From positions 1-41,137 of the forward strand of contig JAISXD010000034.1 of assembly GCA_031270665.1 (NCBI GenBank): DNA of 41,137 nt. Reading direction: 5' to 3'. The notes beneath the pieces were generated by a model that did not search any database, was not told where the DNA came from, and was given only the letters and a program-made list of their open reading frames with translations. Position numbers and translations under genes: made by a program. The stretch comes from Tannerellaceae bacterium. Its GTDB lineage: Bacteria; Bacteroidota; Bacteroidia; Bacteroidales; Tannerellaceae. Positions 15,819 through 23,989 of the stretch are shown piece after piece. Within the stretch, counting starts at the first letter, position 1. Every line of letters starts with the position of its first letter.

Positions 15819-16432
15819 AGGGGAGAAAAGAGATGCCGCCAGTCTTCTCCGGCTTCGGGCATATACGTGCGGAAGCCTAAAGACCCGGCTGTCCGGCAGT
15901 TGGGGAGGGCGTCGTCTATGAAAAGGCTTTCTTTGGGAATAATGTTGGCGTCTTTGATTACGTATTCAAATATGTCGGCATGGGGCTTTACCATGTGAAG
16001 CTCGTATGACAGGTAAACCTTCGTGAAGAAATCAGCCGCCCGATGGCCTTTGTAAGAAAAAACATTCTTTTCCGACCATACCCAATGAAGCTCGCTGGTG
16101 TTGCTCAGCAAAAATGTATTGTACTTCTCTTTCAGTTCGAGAAGTAAATCAAGCTTATAGGTTGGCACGTCATTGAGCATGCATATCCAGGCGTCGTCTA
16201 TTTGTTTGTTTGTCACTTCCCTGTTGGTAAGCAGGCGAATAGCGTCCCGAAACTCTGCAGACGTCATTTGTCCCAGTTCTATCGCCATGAACATGTCTTT
16301 GGGGAGATAATTATTAGTTAATTGTTCGCGTACATTTATATCCAATGCTGCAAAAGCTTCGATGCAGCGGTTACGGGCGAGGTTGATTATAACTCCTCCG
16401 AAGTCTATAACGAGGTTTTTTATATCTTTCAT
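15815..16432 (-). CDS. HAD-superfamily hydrolase (subfamily IA, YihX-like)
   Basis: This is a 205-residue cytoplasmic phosphatase-type protein. Motif I is VIDFGGVIINL with nucleophile Asp10. The usual second Asp (DxD) is Gly12, as in the DLGNV/DxGGV subgroup that includes YihX. Motif II is LLSNTS, motif III the Lys in HMVKPHADIF, and motif IV SLFIDD. The alpha-helical cap lies between motifs I and II. The start codon overlaps the stop of the upstream beta-helix lipoprotein gene in an ATGA arrangement, so it is the last gene of the minus-strand operon that begins at 20754. The substrate is unknown; sugar phosphates are common for the subgroup. Confidence 0.82.
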   Translation of the reverse strand: MKDIKNLVIDFGGVIINLARNRCIEAFAALDINVREQLTNNYLPKDMFMAIELGQMTSAEFRDAIRLLTNREVTNKQIDDAWICMLNDVPTYKLDLLLELKEKYNTFLLSNTSELHWVWSEKNVFSYKGHRAADFFTKVYLSYELHMVKPHADIFEYVIKDANIIPKESLFIDDALPNCRTAGSLGFRTYMPEAGEDWRHLFSPL

Positions 16433-18663
16433 TGTTCTTCAAGTGTTAGGATATGGCTGTTTTCCAACTGTGCGAAGGAAAGGCTGAGCGGTTTGTATCC
16501 GGCGGCGCTGAACGTGTACTGGCGGTAATCCGTCCGTGAGGGGGTACCGCTTACGCCGTTGTGTTCCTGGCTGTTTCCGTACTTGTAGTGGCGTACGGTC
16601 AATAGGTCGAAGGTGACGTCGCCGCTGCCGTTCGTCTGCAGGGTTTGCGTATGGTTATCGTTCGGTAAGGCGCTTAGTATGATTTGCAGGTTGGCTCCCG
16701 GCGAGCCGTTACGTTTTTTTACAGTCAGCGTTTTGCTTTTGCCGTAGCGCATTTCCATCCGTCCGGTACCGCCGTAGAAAAAGGGCGTCATTTCGCGTTC
16801 GCTGATGCCGGGATGTTCCGTGTCTACCATCCGGTTGTTCCATGTATCCCAATACCAGAAGCCGAGGCGGATGGGACGGAAAAATTCGCTGTCGTGCTCA
16901 ATCTTTTCCAGTTTGGTGCGATACATCCAAACGCTGTTGCAGATACCGTACCCCTCGCCCATCATGAGCAGGTTGACATTGCCTATGAGGCGGTTGTCTT
17001 CAAAGATGATCGGATCAGCGATGGCTACTCCTTCCTCGTTTACGGTGCTGCCGCTGAAGGTAACGGCAGCAAGGGCGTTGTTCACGTTGTTATTGTAATA
17101 AGGCGCAATTGATAAGTTGCTAACCTTCGCGCCGTCTTCGGGATTCTTGAGGTTGCCCGGCATGGCCTCTACCTTGATGATGTTGCGGCGATAAACAATA
17201 TCTTTGCTGTACGGGCTGTTGGTGCTCCAGATGCCACGCGCCCCTGTGCAGCCGTCTTCGGCTTTGAGCACAATGACGTTGTCTTCAAAGAGCATATTCT
17301 CCAAAGTCGAGCGGTCGTAGTTCGTTATGCGCATGCCGGCTACGGCGGAGTTACGGTCATATTCCTCACTGCGGCGCGTGGGTGCAAAGCTGCGCATGTA
17401 GATAAGGTTGCCTTTCACGTGTATGTTGTTTCCCCAGCCGATACCGATGGGGTTGTAGCCCATGCCGAAAATTTTGTTATTGCTTACCTGTGCGCCGTCG
17501 GAAGGGCCGATGGCAAAGCTGTTGGTGTCGAAGCTGTCGGAATAAAGTTCGTTGTGATCTACCCTGCCGCTACTGTCTACGCCCCGATGGCGGAAACGAC
17601 GCAGGGAATTGAAGGCGAACACGTTTTGTGTCTTCTTTCCGGCGCTGATGGCGCGGACGGCCATATGGCGGTCGTCTATCACGGAGCCGCGGTCGTAGAG
17701 CACGTTGTGGTGTATATTCCCGTCGCCCGTAACCATGCCGCCCACGCTGTCGCCATAATAATCTACCGTAACGCCGGCCACCTCGTTGTACGTATTTCCC
17801 ATGTGATTCAGGAAAAGCGGGTTGAATCCGCAGCCGATGAATCCCGTCCCGCCGTTGCGTCCTTGCTTAATCGTGCCGTTCAGAATACGGAAGTTAGTAA
17901 AGTTCCACAGTCCGGCGCGGATGCCGAAGGAGGCCTCTTCGTTATAGGCGTAGTCGTTCCACCGGGAGCCGATCACCTTCGGCGGACCGTCATCGTAGAT
18001 AATCGTGTGTCCGTCGAGGTCGAGCTCTACGTTATGCGCCTTGATGTTGATAGCCAGCGTGGGGACGGTCAGGTCGCGCGTAAGTACGTATTTGGCGTCG
18101 GCCTGCGTGAGCGTATAGGGTGCATTGCCTTCCATATCTTCGGGGATACGGATAATGTCGGCGGTTAGCTTTTTAGTGGTGAACGTGTGGTCGGCGGACG
18201 AGATTGTAGCGCCGTCATGGTCTTGCGCCACGAACCGGTAGTGGTACGTTTTGCCGGCTTCCAACCCTTTGATATAGTGCAGATGCAGGTAATAGTAAGA
18301 TTCAGACTGGGTGGTGGCGTTCCCGTAAGCGACGGTTTCGCCATATTCGACGATGGAGATCGCAGGCAGTTTCGTCATAAAGCCAACGGCGCACGAGGTG
18401 TAAGCGTTATGCTCCCAGAAAGCAGCTTCGTCGAACATCAGCGCATCGCCGGACGTTTCCTTAATAAGCGGTTCGGTATCGGGGGCAAAGTTGGTTAAGC
18501 GATAGTTGAAGAAATATTCATCTTCGTTCCTCGGATTGGCGATGGGAACAGGACGGGTAAACAAATCCCCTTCGTTACTATGGTCGTCGTCAGGTATATT
18601 TTCCGTAATGGTACAGGCCGACAGGAAAAAGCAACATCCTAATACATATTTTGATTTATACAT
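16429..18663 (-). CDS. surface lipoprotein with right-handed parallel beta-helix
   Basis: This 744-residue lipoprotein begins with signal MYKSKYVLGCCFFLSAC and acylated Cys17, followed by an acidic stretch (IPDDDHSNEGD) consistent with export to the cell surface. Residues about 50-170 look like a fibronectin-III-type domain (YYYLHLHYIKGLEAGKTYHYRFVAQD). Residues about 180-620 hold beta-helix coils with repeated short strand patterns such as NVELDLDGHTIIYDD, VDHNELYSDSFDTN, VSNNKIFGMG, IHVKGNLIYM and LFEDNVIVLKAEDG. This is the fold of pectate lyases, glycan epimerases and phage tailspikes. The C-terminus resembles a small beta-sandwich. I cannot assign a reaction. It lies 27 bases after the GtrB-like gene, so the substrate may be a glycan made by that pair; this is inference. 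Confidence 0.72.
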   Translation of the reverse strand: MYKSKYVLGCCFFLSACTITENIPDDDHSNEGDLFTRPVPIANPRNEDEYFFNYRLTNFAPDTEPLIKETSGDALMFDEAAFWEHNAYTSCAVGFMTKLPAISIVEYGETVAYGNATTQSESYYYLHLHYIKGLEAGKTYHYRFVAQDHDGATISSADHTFTTKKLTADIIRIPEDMEGNAPYTLTQADAKYVLTRDLTVPTLAINIKAHNVELDLDGHTIIYDDGPPKVIGSRWNDYAYNEEASFGIRAGLWNFTNFRILNGTIKQGRNGGTGFIGCGFNPLFLNHMGNTYNEVAGVTVDYYGDSVGGMVTGDGNIHHNVLYDRGSVIDDRHMAVRAISAGKKTQNVFAFNSLRRFRHRGVDSSGRVDHNELYSDSFDTNSFAIGPSDGAQVSNNKIFGMGYNPIGIGWGNNIHVKGNLIYMRSFAPTRRSEEYDRNSAVAGMRITNYDRSTLENMLFEDNVIVLKAEDGCTGARGIWSTNSPYSKDIVYRRNIIKVEAMPGNLKNPEDGAKVSNLSIAPYYNNNVNNALAAVTFSGSTVNEEGVAIADPIIFEDNRLIGNVNLLMMGEGYGICNSVWMYRTKLEKIEHDSEFFRPIRLGFWYWDTWNNRMVDTEHPGISEREMTPFFYGGTGRMEMRYGKSKTLTVKKRNGSPGANLQIILSALPNDNHTQTLQTNGSGDVTFDLLTVRHYKYGNSQEHNGVSGTPSRTDYRQYTFSAAGYKPLSLSFAQLENSHILTLEEQ

Positions 18664-18690
18664 GAGTTTATCTGTTTTTTACTACTCTGC

Positions 18691-19638
18691 TCATAGGGCC
18701 TTATCTTGAAAGTTACGGGTTTCTTCGATGATATAGTCGGGACGGGCTTTTATTTCGTCGAAGAGGATGCCTATGTACTGTCCCAATACGCCGACGGTGA
18801 TGAGTTGTACGCCTCCGAAGAAGATGACAGTGAGGATAATGGACGTCCAGCCTGTTTCGGCGTTGCTGAAGCCGTATATTTTTCCTAACGTAAACCATAT
18901 GGCGAGGACAATTCCCACGATTACAGCCGCGAAGCCTAAACTCATGGCTATGCTCAATGGTTTTTTAGAGAAGTATAACAACGCTTTCGTTGCAAACCGG
19001 AGCATTTTCTTAAAGGGATACTTTGTTTCTCCTGCCAGGCGGGCTTCACGCTGGTAATAAAACGGGATTTGTTTGAATCCCACCCAACTGATCAGTCCGC
19101 GTATGTATTTGCCGTGTTCTTTCAGGCGGTTGAATTCGTCCATTACTTTCCGGTCTATCAGGCGGAAATCACCTGTGTCTACGGGGAACCGTACTTCGCT
19201 CATGGAATTCATCACCCGGTAAAATAGTTTAGCCGACAGGCGTTTGAACGCGCTTTCTCCTTCGCGGGATTTACGTACACAATAGATAACGTTGGCTTTT
19301 TCCTGTTCCTGCAGGCAAAGTATGTCGGGTATCAGTTCGGGCGGGTCTTGCATATCGGCGTCGATAATGATAGCCAGGTCGGCGTCACATTTGTTGATAC
19401 CTGCGGTTACAGCCGCCTGATGGCCGAAGTTTCGCGAGAGATGGATTACCTTTACCGTTTTGTCTTCCGCCGCAATCTCATCGAGCAAGGCTTTTGTATT
19501 GTCTCGGCTTCCATCATTTATATAGATAATTTCAGTCGCATCAGGCAGGGATAACACGGCTTGCTTCGTACGTTTGTAAGACGCTGCGATAACGGCTTCT
19601 TCATTATAGCATGGAACGATTACAGCAATTTTCTTCAT
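18691..19638 (-). CDS. GtrB/DPM1-like family 2 glycosyltransferase (polyprenyl-phosphate sugar transferase)
   Basis: This 315-residue inner-membrane protein is predicted to move a sugar from a nucleotide donor to polyprenyl phosphate on the cytoplasmic face. Seen: GT2 start VIVPCYNEEAVI, INDGSRDNT, LSRNFGHQAAVTAG and the metal-binding DADMQDPPE (D93, D95), then GDFRLIDRKV. Two C-terminal membrane helices follow (about 228-250 and 262-288), then a short cytosolic tail. Its start overlaps the GtrA-like gene's stop by four bases (ATGA), so the two products are made together. This matches GtrA-GtrB pairs that flip and donate sugars for surface glycan decoration. The usual third member, a polytopic GtrC transferase, is not seen next to it. 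Confidence 0.88.
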   Translation of the reverse strand: MKKIAVIVPCYNEEAVIAASYKRTKQAVLSLPDATEIIYINDGSRDNTKALLDEIAAEDKTVKVIHLSRNFGHQAAVTAGINKCDADLAIIIDADMQDPPELIPDILCLQEQEKANVIYCVRKSREGESAFKRLSAKLFYRVMNSMSEVRFPVDTGDFRLIDRKVMDEFNRLKEHGKYIRGLISWVGFKQIPFYYQREARLAGETKYPFKKMLRFATKALLYFSKKPLSIAMSLGFAAVIVGIVLAIWFTLGKIYGFSNAETGWTSIILTVIFFGGVQLITVGVLGQYIGILFDEIKARPDYIIEETRNFQDKAL

Positions 19639-20021
19639 CTTTTCTGCTCTTTAAAGGTATAGAATTTATTCATCAGGAAATTAATTACCGTATAGAATAC
19701 CATCGCAATCAGTTGGTTGCAGTATGGGTCTGTAGAGAGGTATTTGTCAAGGTAAAGCAACAGGCCTAACTGGAGTAAATAACAGATACCGAAAACCGTC
19801 CCGAAACGTATGGCACTGCCTGTCCAGCTATCGGAACTTTTGAATGTCCATTGCTTATTTAATATAAAACTGTTCAACAGGCCGGCTATGTATCCGGTTA
19901 TGTTAGATAATACAGCCTGACAATCAAACAGTTTCATCATCATCCAAATAACGGTAGCCGTTACGATTGTGTTGCTTATTCCTACAATTCCATATTTAAT
20001 GAGCTGCCTTATTGCCTCCAT
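19635..20021 (-). CDS. GtrA-family membrane protein (sugar-lipid flippase)
   Basis: This 128-residue protein has four predicted membrane helices. It shows the family pattern LIKYGIVGISNTIVTATVIW, GYIAGLLNSFILNKQWTF and VINFLMNKFYTF. GtrA proteins are thought to flip polyprenyl-phosphate-linked sugars made by GtrB across the inner membrane. The start lies inside the end of the upstream unknown gene (26-base overlap), and its stop overlaps the GtrB start. Confidence 0.88.
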   Translation of the reverse strand: MEAIRQLIKYGIVGISNTIVTATVIWMMMKLFDCQAVLSNITGYIAGLLNSFILNKQWTFKSSDSWTGSAIRFGTVFGICYLLQLGLLLYLDKYLSTDPYCNQLIAMVFYTVINFLMNKFYTFKEQKR

Positions 20022-20754
20022 ATTTTTTTTCTAAGGCCTCGGCGATTTCCTCGGCCGACAGTTCTTTTACATTCGTAACAGTCAATATACCCGATAGGAA
20101 ATTACCATACTGGTTGCATTCCGTAATCACATTGTCGAGCGTTGCTTTTATGTCTGTACGGACAGGAATAAGGAATAATAGTTCTACGTACAGATCACAG
20201 ATGGTGAGCCGTTCTATTTCGCAATTCTCCTTCGCCAGATAATAGGCAAATTCACGTTCTACCACCTGTCGTTGGTAGGTTTCAAAAGGTTTATATTCCG
20301 AGGCGAGGAACAAGGCGTAGAAACGTAGTTTTTCCCCCTTTCCTCCTAAGCCGGTAGAGATGTAGATTTGTTTTTTTTCAGATAATTCAGATTCAAGGGA
20401 GATACGGCTTTCCATTAGCGCCATGTATGCCCAATTGGTTACGTCCGGCTCCGGATGTTGTGCATATTCTTCCAGTACCCGGTACGCCCTTACTTCATGG
20501 GAAACAGCTAATGCTAAAAGCGCGTACTTTTTCATCTCGGCTGTAGCTTTACTATCGGAAAGGTCTTGTTTGTAAGTATTGAAATTGTCTTCTGTCATCA
20601 CGATATTATCACGGCGCATGCGTTCGGAATGTTTAAAATATTCCATTTGAAGCTCTACGGGCACTCTTTGTTCAAGCACGTGAAAATGCCCGTCCATCTT
20701 ACTGAATGATTCTCTAAAACGCTCAAATACATCACCCTTCTCTCTTCCGCCCAT
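19996..20754 (-). CDS. uncharacterised helical protein, first gene of the gtr operon
   Basis: I do not recognise this 252-residue protein. It has no signal peptide and no membrane segment and is rich in helices. Segments such as MKKYALLALAVSHEVRAYRV, LEEYAQHPEPDVTNWAYMAL and RFYALFLASEYKPF suggest HEAT/ARM-like helical pairs. The C-terminus ends ELSAEEIAEALEKKYGGNKAAH. The start gives MGGREKGDVFERFRESF. It overlaps the GtrA-like gene by 26 bases, so its translation is probably coupled to that of the flippase. A cytoplasmic scaffold or regulator for the glycosyl-transfer pair is possible, but nothing in the sequence proves it. Confidence 0.7.
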   Translation of the reverse strand: MGGREKGDVFERFRESFSKMDGHFHVLEQRVPVELQMEYFKHSERMRRDNIVMTEDNFNTYKQDLSDSKATAEMKKYALLALAVSHEVRAYRVLEEYAQHPEPDVTNWAYMALMESRISLESELSEKKQIYISTGLGGKGEKLRFYALFLASEYKPFETYQRQVVEREFAYYLAKENCEIERLTICDLYVELLFLIPVRTDIKATLDNVITECNQYGNFLSGILTVTNVKELSAEEIAEALEKKYGGNKAAH

Positions 20755-20779
20755 ACCGTTTCTCTTTTTTCTTAGTGGG

Positions 20780-20826
20780 CAAAGGTAATGATTTTTTCAT
20801 CTCACCCACACAATGGGACAAAGATA
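20780..20826 (-). promoter_or_regulatory. two candidate -7 elements for the gtr-type operon
   Basis: Read on the minus strand, exact TAnnTTTG matches occur twice: TATCTTTG (forward 20819-20826) and TACCTTTG (forward 20780-20787). Both lie upstream of the start codon at 20754, the nearer one 25 bases away. A TTG about 23 bases upstream of the nearer one is a weak -33 candidate. Confidence 0.5.
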
Positions 20827-20856
20827 ATCATCAGCAATAAACATGGCAGGATGGTA

Positions 20857-21873
20857 TTATTTTGCGGCAGGTTGGTGCATCATATAGGATTCAATCAAAG
20901 AAGCTACCCGGGCAGGCGGCATTTGTTCGATGAGGCGGATATGTTTCCCGTTTTCAGACGGGCTCCATGTGTTGGCTCCATTGTCGTCTACAGATACCGT
21001 TCCCTTTTCTGTTGAATAATAGGGTTCATATCCTTTTATCGCCACTAATACAGCCGTTTGGTCCCAACTATTACGCCCGTCGAAATCGCCTTCTTTCAGG
21101 CACATTTCATAGGCGTCTTTTACCGGGCTGTTAGTTACCGGCATTTTTGCCGTTTGCTTTCCTGTCAATACCACCTCTCCTATCTCAAAACCACTGAAAA
21201 TGATCTCCGTAGGCCACTCGCCGATTACTGCTTTCGATGCCGGTATATCACAATAGACATTAAATTCACGTCCTTGGGGAAACCGGGCAGCCATCGAAAT
21301 CAGGCGTTCAACCTTTTTATCTACCAGTTCTTTACCGGATAGCGGGCTATATTCATCTCCCGTAGAAAACAACAAATCTTTCAGGTTTGTAAAGAAACCA
21401 AGCGTACAAATCGTCACGCTATGATCTTCCTGTTCACTAAGAATCCGGCGATAAACCTTCACTGCATCCGGGGCGTCTGATGTTTTCGTTGTTTTATGTT
21501 CGTAGGCAGACGGTAAAAAATCCGTCCATTTATCCTTGTGCCAGGTAGTCAGCGACGCTCCTCCTTCACTCTTGGGAGCTCCCACCGGAATAGCCGGGCG
21601 GTTGAAATAATAATTCAATACTTCTATGCAAGGAATCACCCGCTCATCTTTATTAGAAGAAACGGTCGCCAAAATACTCACCAGGCCGCTATCAGCCAAA
21701 GCATGCATAAGGGCTATTGCACCTACATCATCGTAGTCGGGCCCTAAATCGGTGTCAAGGATCAAATTTACAACGTCTTTCCCATCTACAGGGACAGTGG
21801 TTTCATTACTTTTTTTATGTCCACATGAAAATAATAATAAGACAGACAGACTAAATAAAAGATAGGTTTTCAT
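20857..21873 (-). CDS. inosine-uridine-type nucleoside hydrolase lipoprotein
   Basis: This is a 338-residue lipoprotein with signal MKTYLLFSLSVLLLFSC and acylated Cys17. The IU nucleoside hydrolase fold is marked by the calcium-binding aspartate cluster LILDTDLGPDYDDVGA (D40, D42, D46, D48, D49), an ILATVSSNKDERV block, and TICTLGFFTNL. The catalytic-site equivalents near the C-terminus (FDGRNSWDQTAVLVA) retain an Asp before Gln. The family cleaves the N-glycosidic bond of ribonucleosides. Attachment at the periplasmic or outer-membrane face suggests scavenging of external nucleosides, which is inferred. It is separate from the gtr operon, whose promoter lies in the 102-base gap downstream of this gene. 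Confidence 0.87.
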   Translation of the reverse strand: MKTYLLFSLSVLLLFSCGHKKSNETTVPVDGKDVVNLILDTDLGPDYDDVGAIALMHALADSGLVSILATVSSNKDERVIPCIEVLNYYFNRPAIPVGAPKSEGGASLTTWHKDKWTDFLPSAYEHKTTKTSDAPDAVKVYRRILSEQEDHSVTICTLGFFTNLKDLLFSTGDEYSPLSGKELVDKKVERLISMAARFPQGREFNVYCDIPASKAVIGEWPTEIIFSGFEIGEVVLTGKQTAKMPVTNSPVKDAYEMCLKEGDFDGRNSWDQTAVLVAIKGYEPYYSTEKGTVSVDDNGANTWSPSENGKHIRLIEQMPPARVASLIESYMMHQPAAK

Positions 21874-22765
21874 ACGATATATATTTATTGATGAATAATT
21901 TCACAATAACATTATTTTGTTGTTTTTCAGATAAATACATTCATCCATATACACGGAAGAAAGCATCGGAGGGTCTAATTGCATAAACAGGGTATCAACC
22001 TGTTTAATAAAATCTGCAACTGTTGCCAATATTGTTTCTACCAATACCTTCGGTCAATATGATTCTATTTTAACACATTAACCTCTTTTCATCAAAGCAT
22101 AAAATTACCACATCGTAGTATTTTCCGGCAAGAAATAAATACCTAAGAATAAGTTTTAAACATATTTAACGAGTGCGCTACGCGTAATCTGTGTTTTGTG
22201 GCTAAGGCCCCGATCTTCTATTTTGTGTGCCATTGTAGCGTTGATAACTATTGAATACCGCGTGTAATTGTGCCCGATGGTAAGATTGTTGGTAAATATT
22301 CGCTGTATTTAGAGGTTGTGGTTTTACAAAAAGACAGAGAAAACGATTAAAAACTATCAAAATAGCTGTTTTTTATGCATTTTTTATGGATTATTAGTGG
22401 GTTTTGGTATAAATCAGGCTTTATTAATTACAATATGATATTTGTAAATTGATCTTGTTTCGAATTAAAATAGAGAAAAACAAAGGAAGAGCTGGCGGTT
22501 GACGGCATCTGATTTGAATAAATATTCATTAAAATCGGACAAATCGCTTCTACGAAGGATAGGACAGCTCAAATCTTACAATGATATTGTAGACATCAGG
22601 ATTCTATGGAAAGGTATTGGTGAATGAATGAACTCGCCAAGATCGTCCCAGGATAAACATGCAAGATTTAGAGTGATTATTTGGAAGCCCGGCAACTCTG
22701 TTTCCTTCTACATATATTGCGAGGTTAATAATGATTAAATAAAGCAGTTTATAAAATAAACTTGA

Positions 22766-22773
22766 TATCTTTG
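22766..22773 (+). promoter_or_regulatory. predicted -7 element of the membrane protein/regulator operon
   Basis: TATCTTTG matches TAnnTTTG exactly. A TTTA-type -33 element about 15 bases upstream is weak. Transcription would start near 22780, immediately before a terminator-like hairpin. Confidence 0.5.
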
Positions 22774-22788
22774 TGACGTGGAAAAATG

Positions 22789-22813
22789 AACGGAAGCAGA
22801 TTCCGTTTTTTTT
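22789..22813 (+). terminator. terminator-like hairpin in the leader (possible attenuator)
   Basis: aacggaa (22789-22795) pairs with ttccgtt (22801-22807) around a gcaga loop, followed directly by a T-run to 22813. It lies between the predicted promoter and the start codon at 22849, so it may prematurely stop the transcript or make a short RNA of about 35 nt. Confidence 0.6.
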
Positions 22814-22848
22814 AGACAAATGAAGTTTATAAAATAAATCACTTTATA

Positions 22849-23436
22849 ATGAATAATATGGAAGATCGGAAAATCAATGAGAAAGAAAGTCTTGAGCTGA
22901 TTGCTCAAATGATTCGTAATACCCGGAATAAGTTGGCTGTGGGTAGCGGGCGGCCGTTCCTTCTTTTCGGGTATGTCGGTGTGGCGTTTGCTCTTGTTAT
23001 ATGGTTACTGCTTCGTGCGACGGATGCATGGCAGTGGAATTTACTCTGGTTTGCGTTACCTCTTCTTTTCTGGCCTGTTGTGATTCGTATCTACAGGAAT
23101 ATGATGAACAAAACAACCTATGTAGACCGGATCATTAAATATATCTGGATACTTACCGGTTTTACCATTATTATCGCTTGTGGATTTACGCTTATTTTTG
23201 TCCGGATGGAAAGCCTCTTCTTTTCGGCCTTATTATTAGGAATGTCTACTGCGCTGACGGGGCTTGCCGTAAGGATACCTCCTGTTGCCATTGCCGGTAT
23301 AGCCGGGATGGTTATATCGCCCGCGGCCCTCTGGTTGCAGGATGAAAACAGATTACTGTTACTTGCCGCCTTGTTTGTGCTGGTATTTGTTGTCCCCGGC
23401 CATATACTGAATTATAAAAGCAAAACCGCCAACTGA
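22849..23436 (+). CDS. uncharacterised polytopic membrane protein paired with a winged-helix regulator
   Basis: This 195-residue inner-membrane protein has a short charged N-terminus (MEDRKINEKESLELIAQMIRN). Five to six hydrophobic segments follow, including FGYVGVAFALVIWLLL, WFALPLLFWPVVIRI, IIKYIWILTGFTIIIACGFT and LLLAALFVLVFVVPG. The ATG at 22858 is an alternative start. The protein looks like a Bacteroidales family that I have seen coupled to small transcription regulators; I know no defined function. Its stop shares a base with the start of the regulator gene (TGATG), so the two are translationally coupled. It may act as a membrane-bound sensor or sequestering partner, which is inferred. 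Confidence 0.7.
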   Translation: MNNMEDRKINEKESLELIAQMIRNTRNKLAVGSGRPFLLFGYVGVAFALVIWLLLRATDAWQWNLLWFALPLLFWPVVIRIYRNMMNKTTYVDRIIKYIWILTGFTIIIACGFTLIFVRMESLFFSALLLGMSTALTGLAVRIPPVAIAGIAGMVISPAALWLQDENRLLLLAALFVLVFVVPGHILNYKSKTAN

Positions 23437-23729
23437 TGTTTAAAGAGCTAAACCCGTTATTTCATTCTGAATTGCGGCTTGGGATTATGTCGCTCCTGCT
23501 CTCGGTTGAAGACGCCGACTTTGTCTACATCCGCGAACAAACAGGAGCTACGGCCGGTAACCTCAGCGTGCAAATCGACAAACTAAGTAAAGCAGGTTAT
23601 ATTGAAATAGAAAAAACCTATAAAGGCAAAGTACCCTGTACTCTCTGTAAAATAACGCCCGAAGGTGTTAAAGCCTTCGAACAATATGTCGATGCGCTCA
23701 AAAGCTACATACATTTCAAGGATGAATGA
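23436..23729 (+). CDS. small winged-helix transcriptional regulator
   Basis: This 97-residue protein fits the PF13601-type winged-helix DNA-binding domain. It runs NPLFHSELRLGIMSLLLSVEDADF, then the recognition helix region REQTGATAGNLSVQIDKLSKAGYIEIEK, then the wing TYKGKVPCTLCKITPEG and a final dimer helix AFEQYVDALKSYI. A CTLC pair in the wing is unusual and could respond to metal or redox state, but two cysteines alone are weak evidence. It overlaps the membrane protein gene by one base and precedes the ABC cassette by 260 bases, which it may regulate. Confidence 0.82.
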   Translation: MFKELNPLFHSELRLGIMSLLLSVEDADFVYIREQTGATAGNLSVQIDKLSKAGYIEIEKTYKGKVPCTLCKITPEGVKAFEQYVDALKSYIHFKDE

Positions 23730-23769
23730 TTAACGATTAATCCCCCTCCTATACTGTCTTGATACGGAT

Positions 23770-23796
23770 AGGGGTAGAGGCAAGCCCTCTCCCTTT
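23770..23796 (+). terminator. possible terminator after the regulator gene
   Basis: aggg-gt-agagg and cctct-c-cctt can pair around a caagc loop, with a short tttt tail. It lies 41 bases after the regulator stop. If real, the ABC cassette has its own promoter. Confidence 0.35.
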
Positions 23797-23989
23797 TGCA
23801 GGCGCCCTGAAAAGTGTGCACAGGCTTTGTGTTGCCTTATACGAAAAGAAACGATAACAATAAACAGATGATATTATAAAACTGAAATGAATCATAATTG
23901 GAAATGTATATATAATAATATAATGATGATATTTTTTAATTAGCAAAAGAATAACAGATAATAAGTATAATAATAAAAATAATACAAAA

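Larger units (their letters stand above)
22746..22838 (+). repeat. 15-bp direct repeat flanking the promoter/hairpin
   Basis: agtttataaaataaa occurs at 22746-22760 and 22824-22838, 78 bases apart. One copy lies just upstream of the -7 element and the other just before the start codon of the 22849 gene. It could be a paired regulator-binding site for the winged-helix protein encoded downstream. Confidence 0.8.
21874..22848. other. 975-base AT-rich region without a supported gene
   Basis: No ORF here has convincing coding character. On the minus strand around 21890-22040 a start-less open stretch includes TLFMQLDPPMLSSVYMDECI, which I do not recognise. Plus-strand frames around 22190-22350 are also open without a start. 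They may be decayed genes. The right end holds a -7 element, a terminator-like hairpin and a 15-bp direct repeat (separate entries). No tRNA is visible. Confidence 0.5.

Noticed and set aside
17419..18168. 249-codon plus-strand frame opposite the beta-helix lipoprotein
   Set aside because: It is a shadow of a clear minus-strand gene with signal peptide and operon overlaps, and it has no domain of its own.
21890..22045. Start-less minus-strand open stretch of about 50 codons
   Set aside because: No start codon near its 5' end, no recognisable family, and AT-rich surroundings; too weak to call even a pseudogene.
22604..22819. 71-codon minus-strand frame in the 975-base gap
   Set aside because: It runs through the promoter and terminator hairpin of the plus-strand operon and shows no family resemblance.
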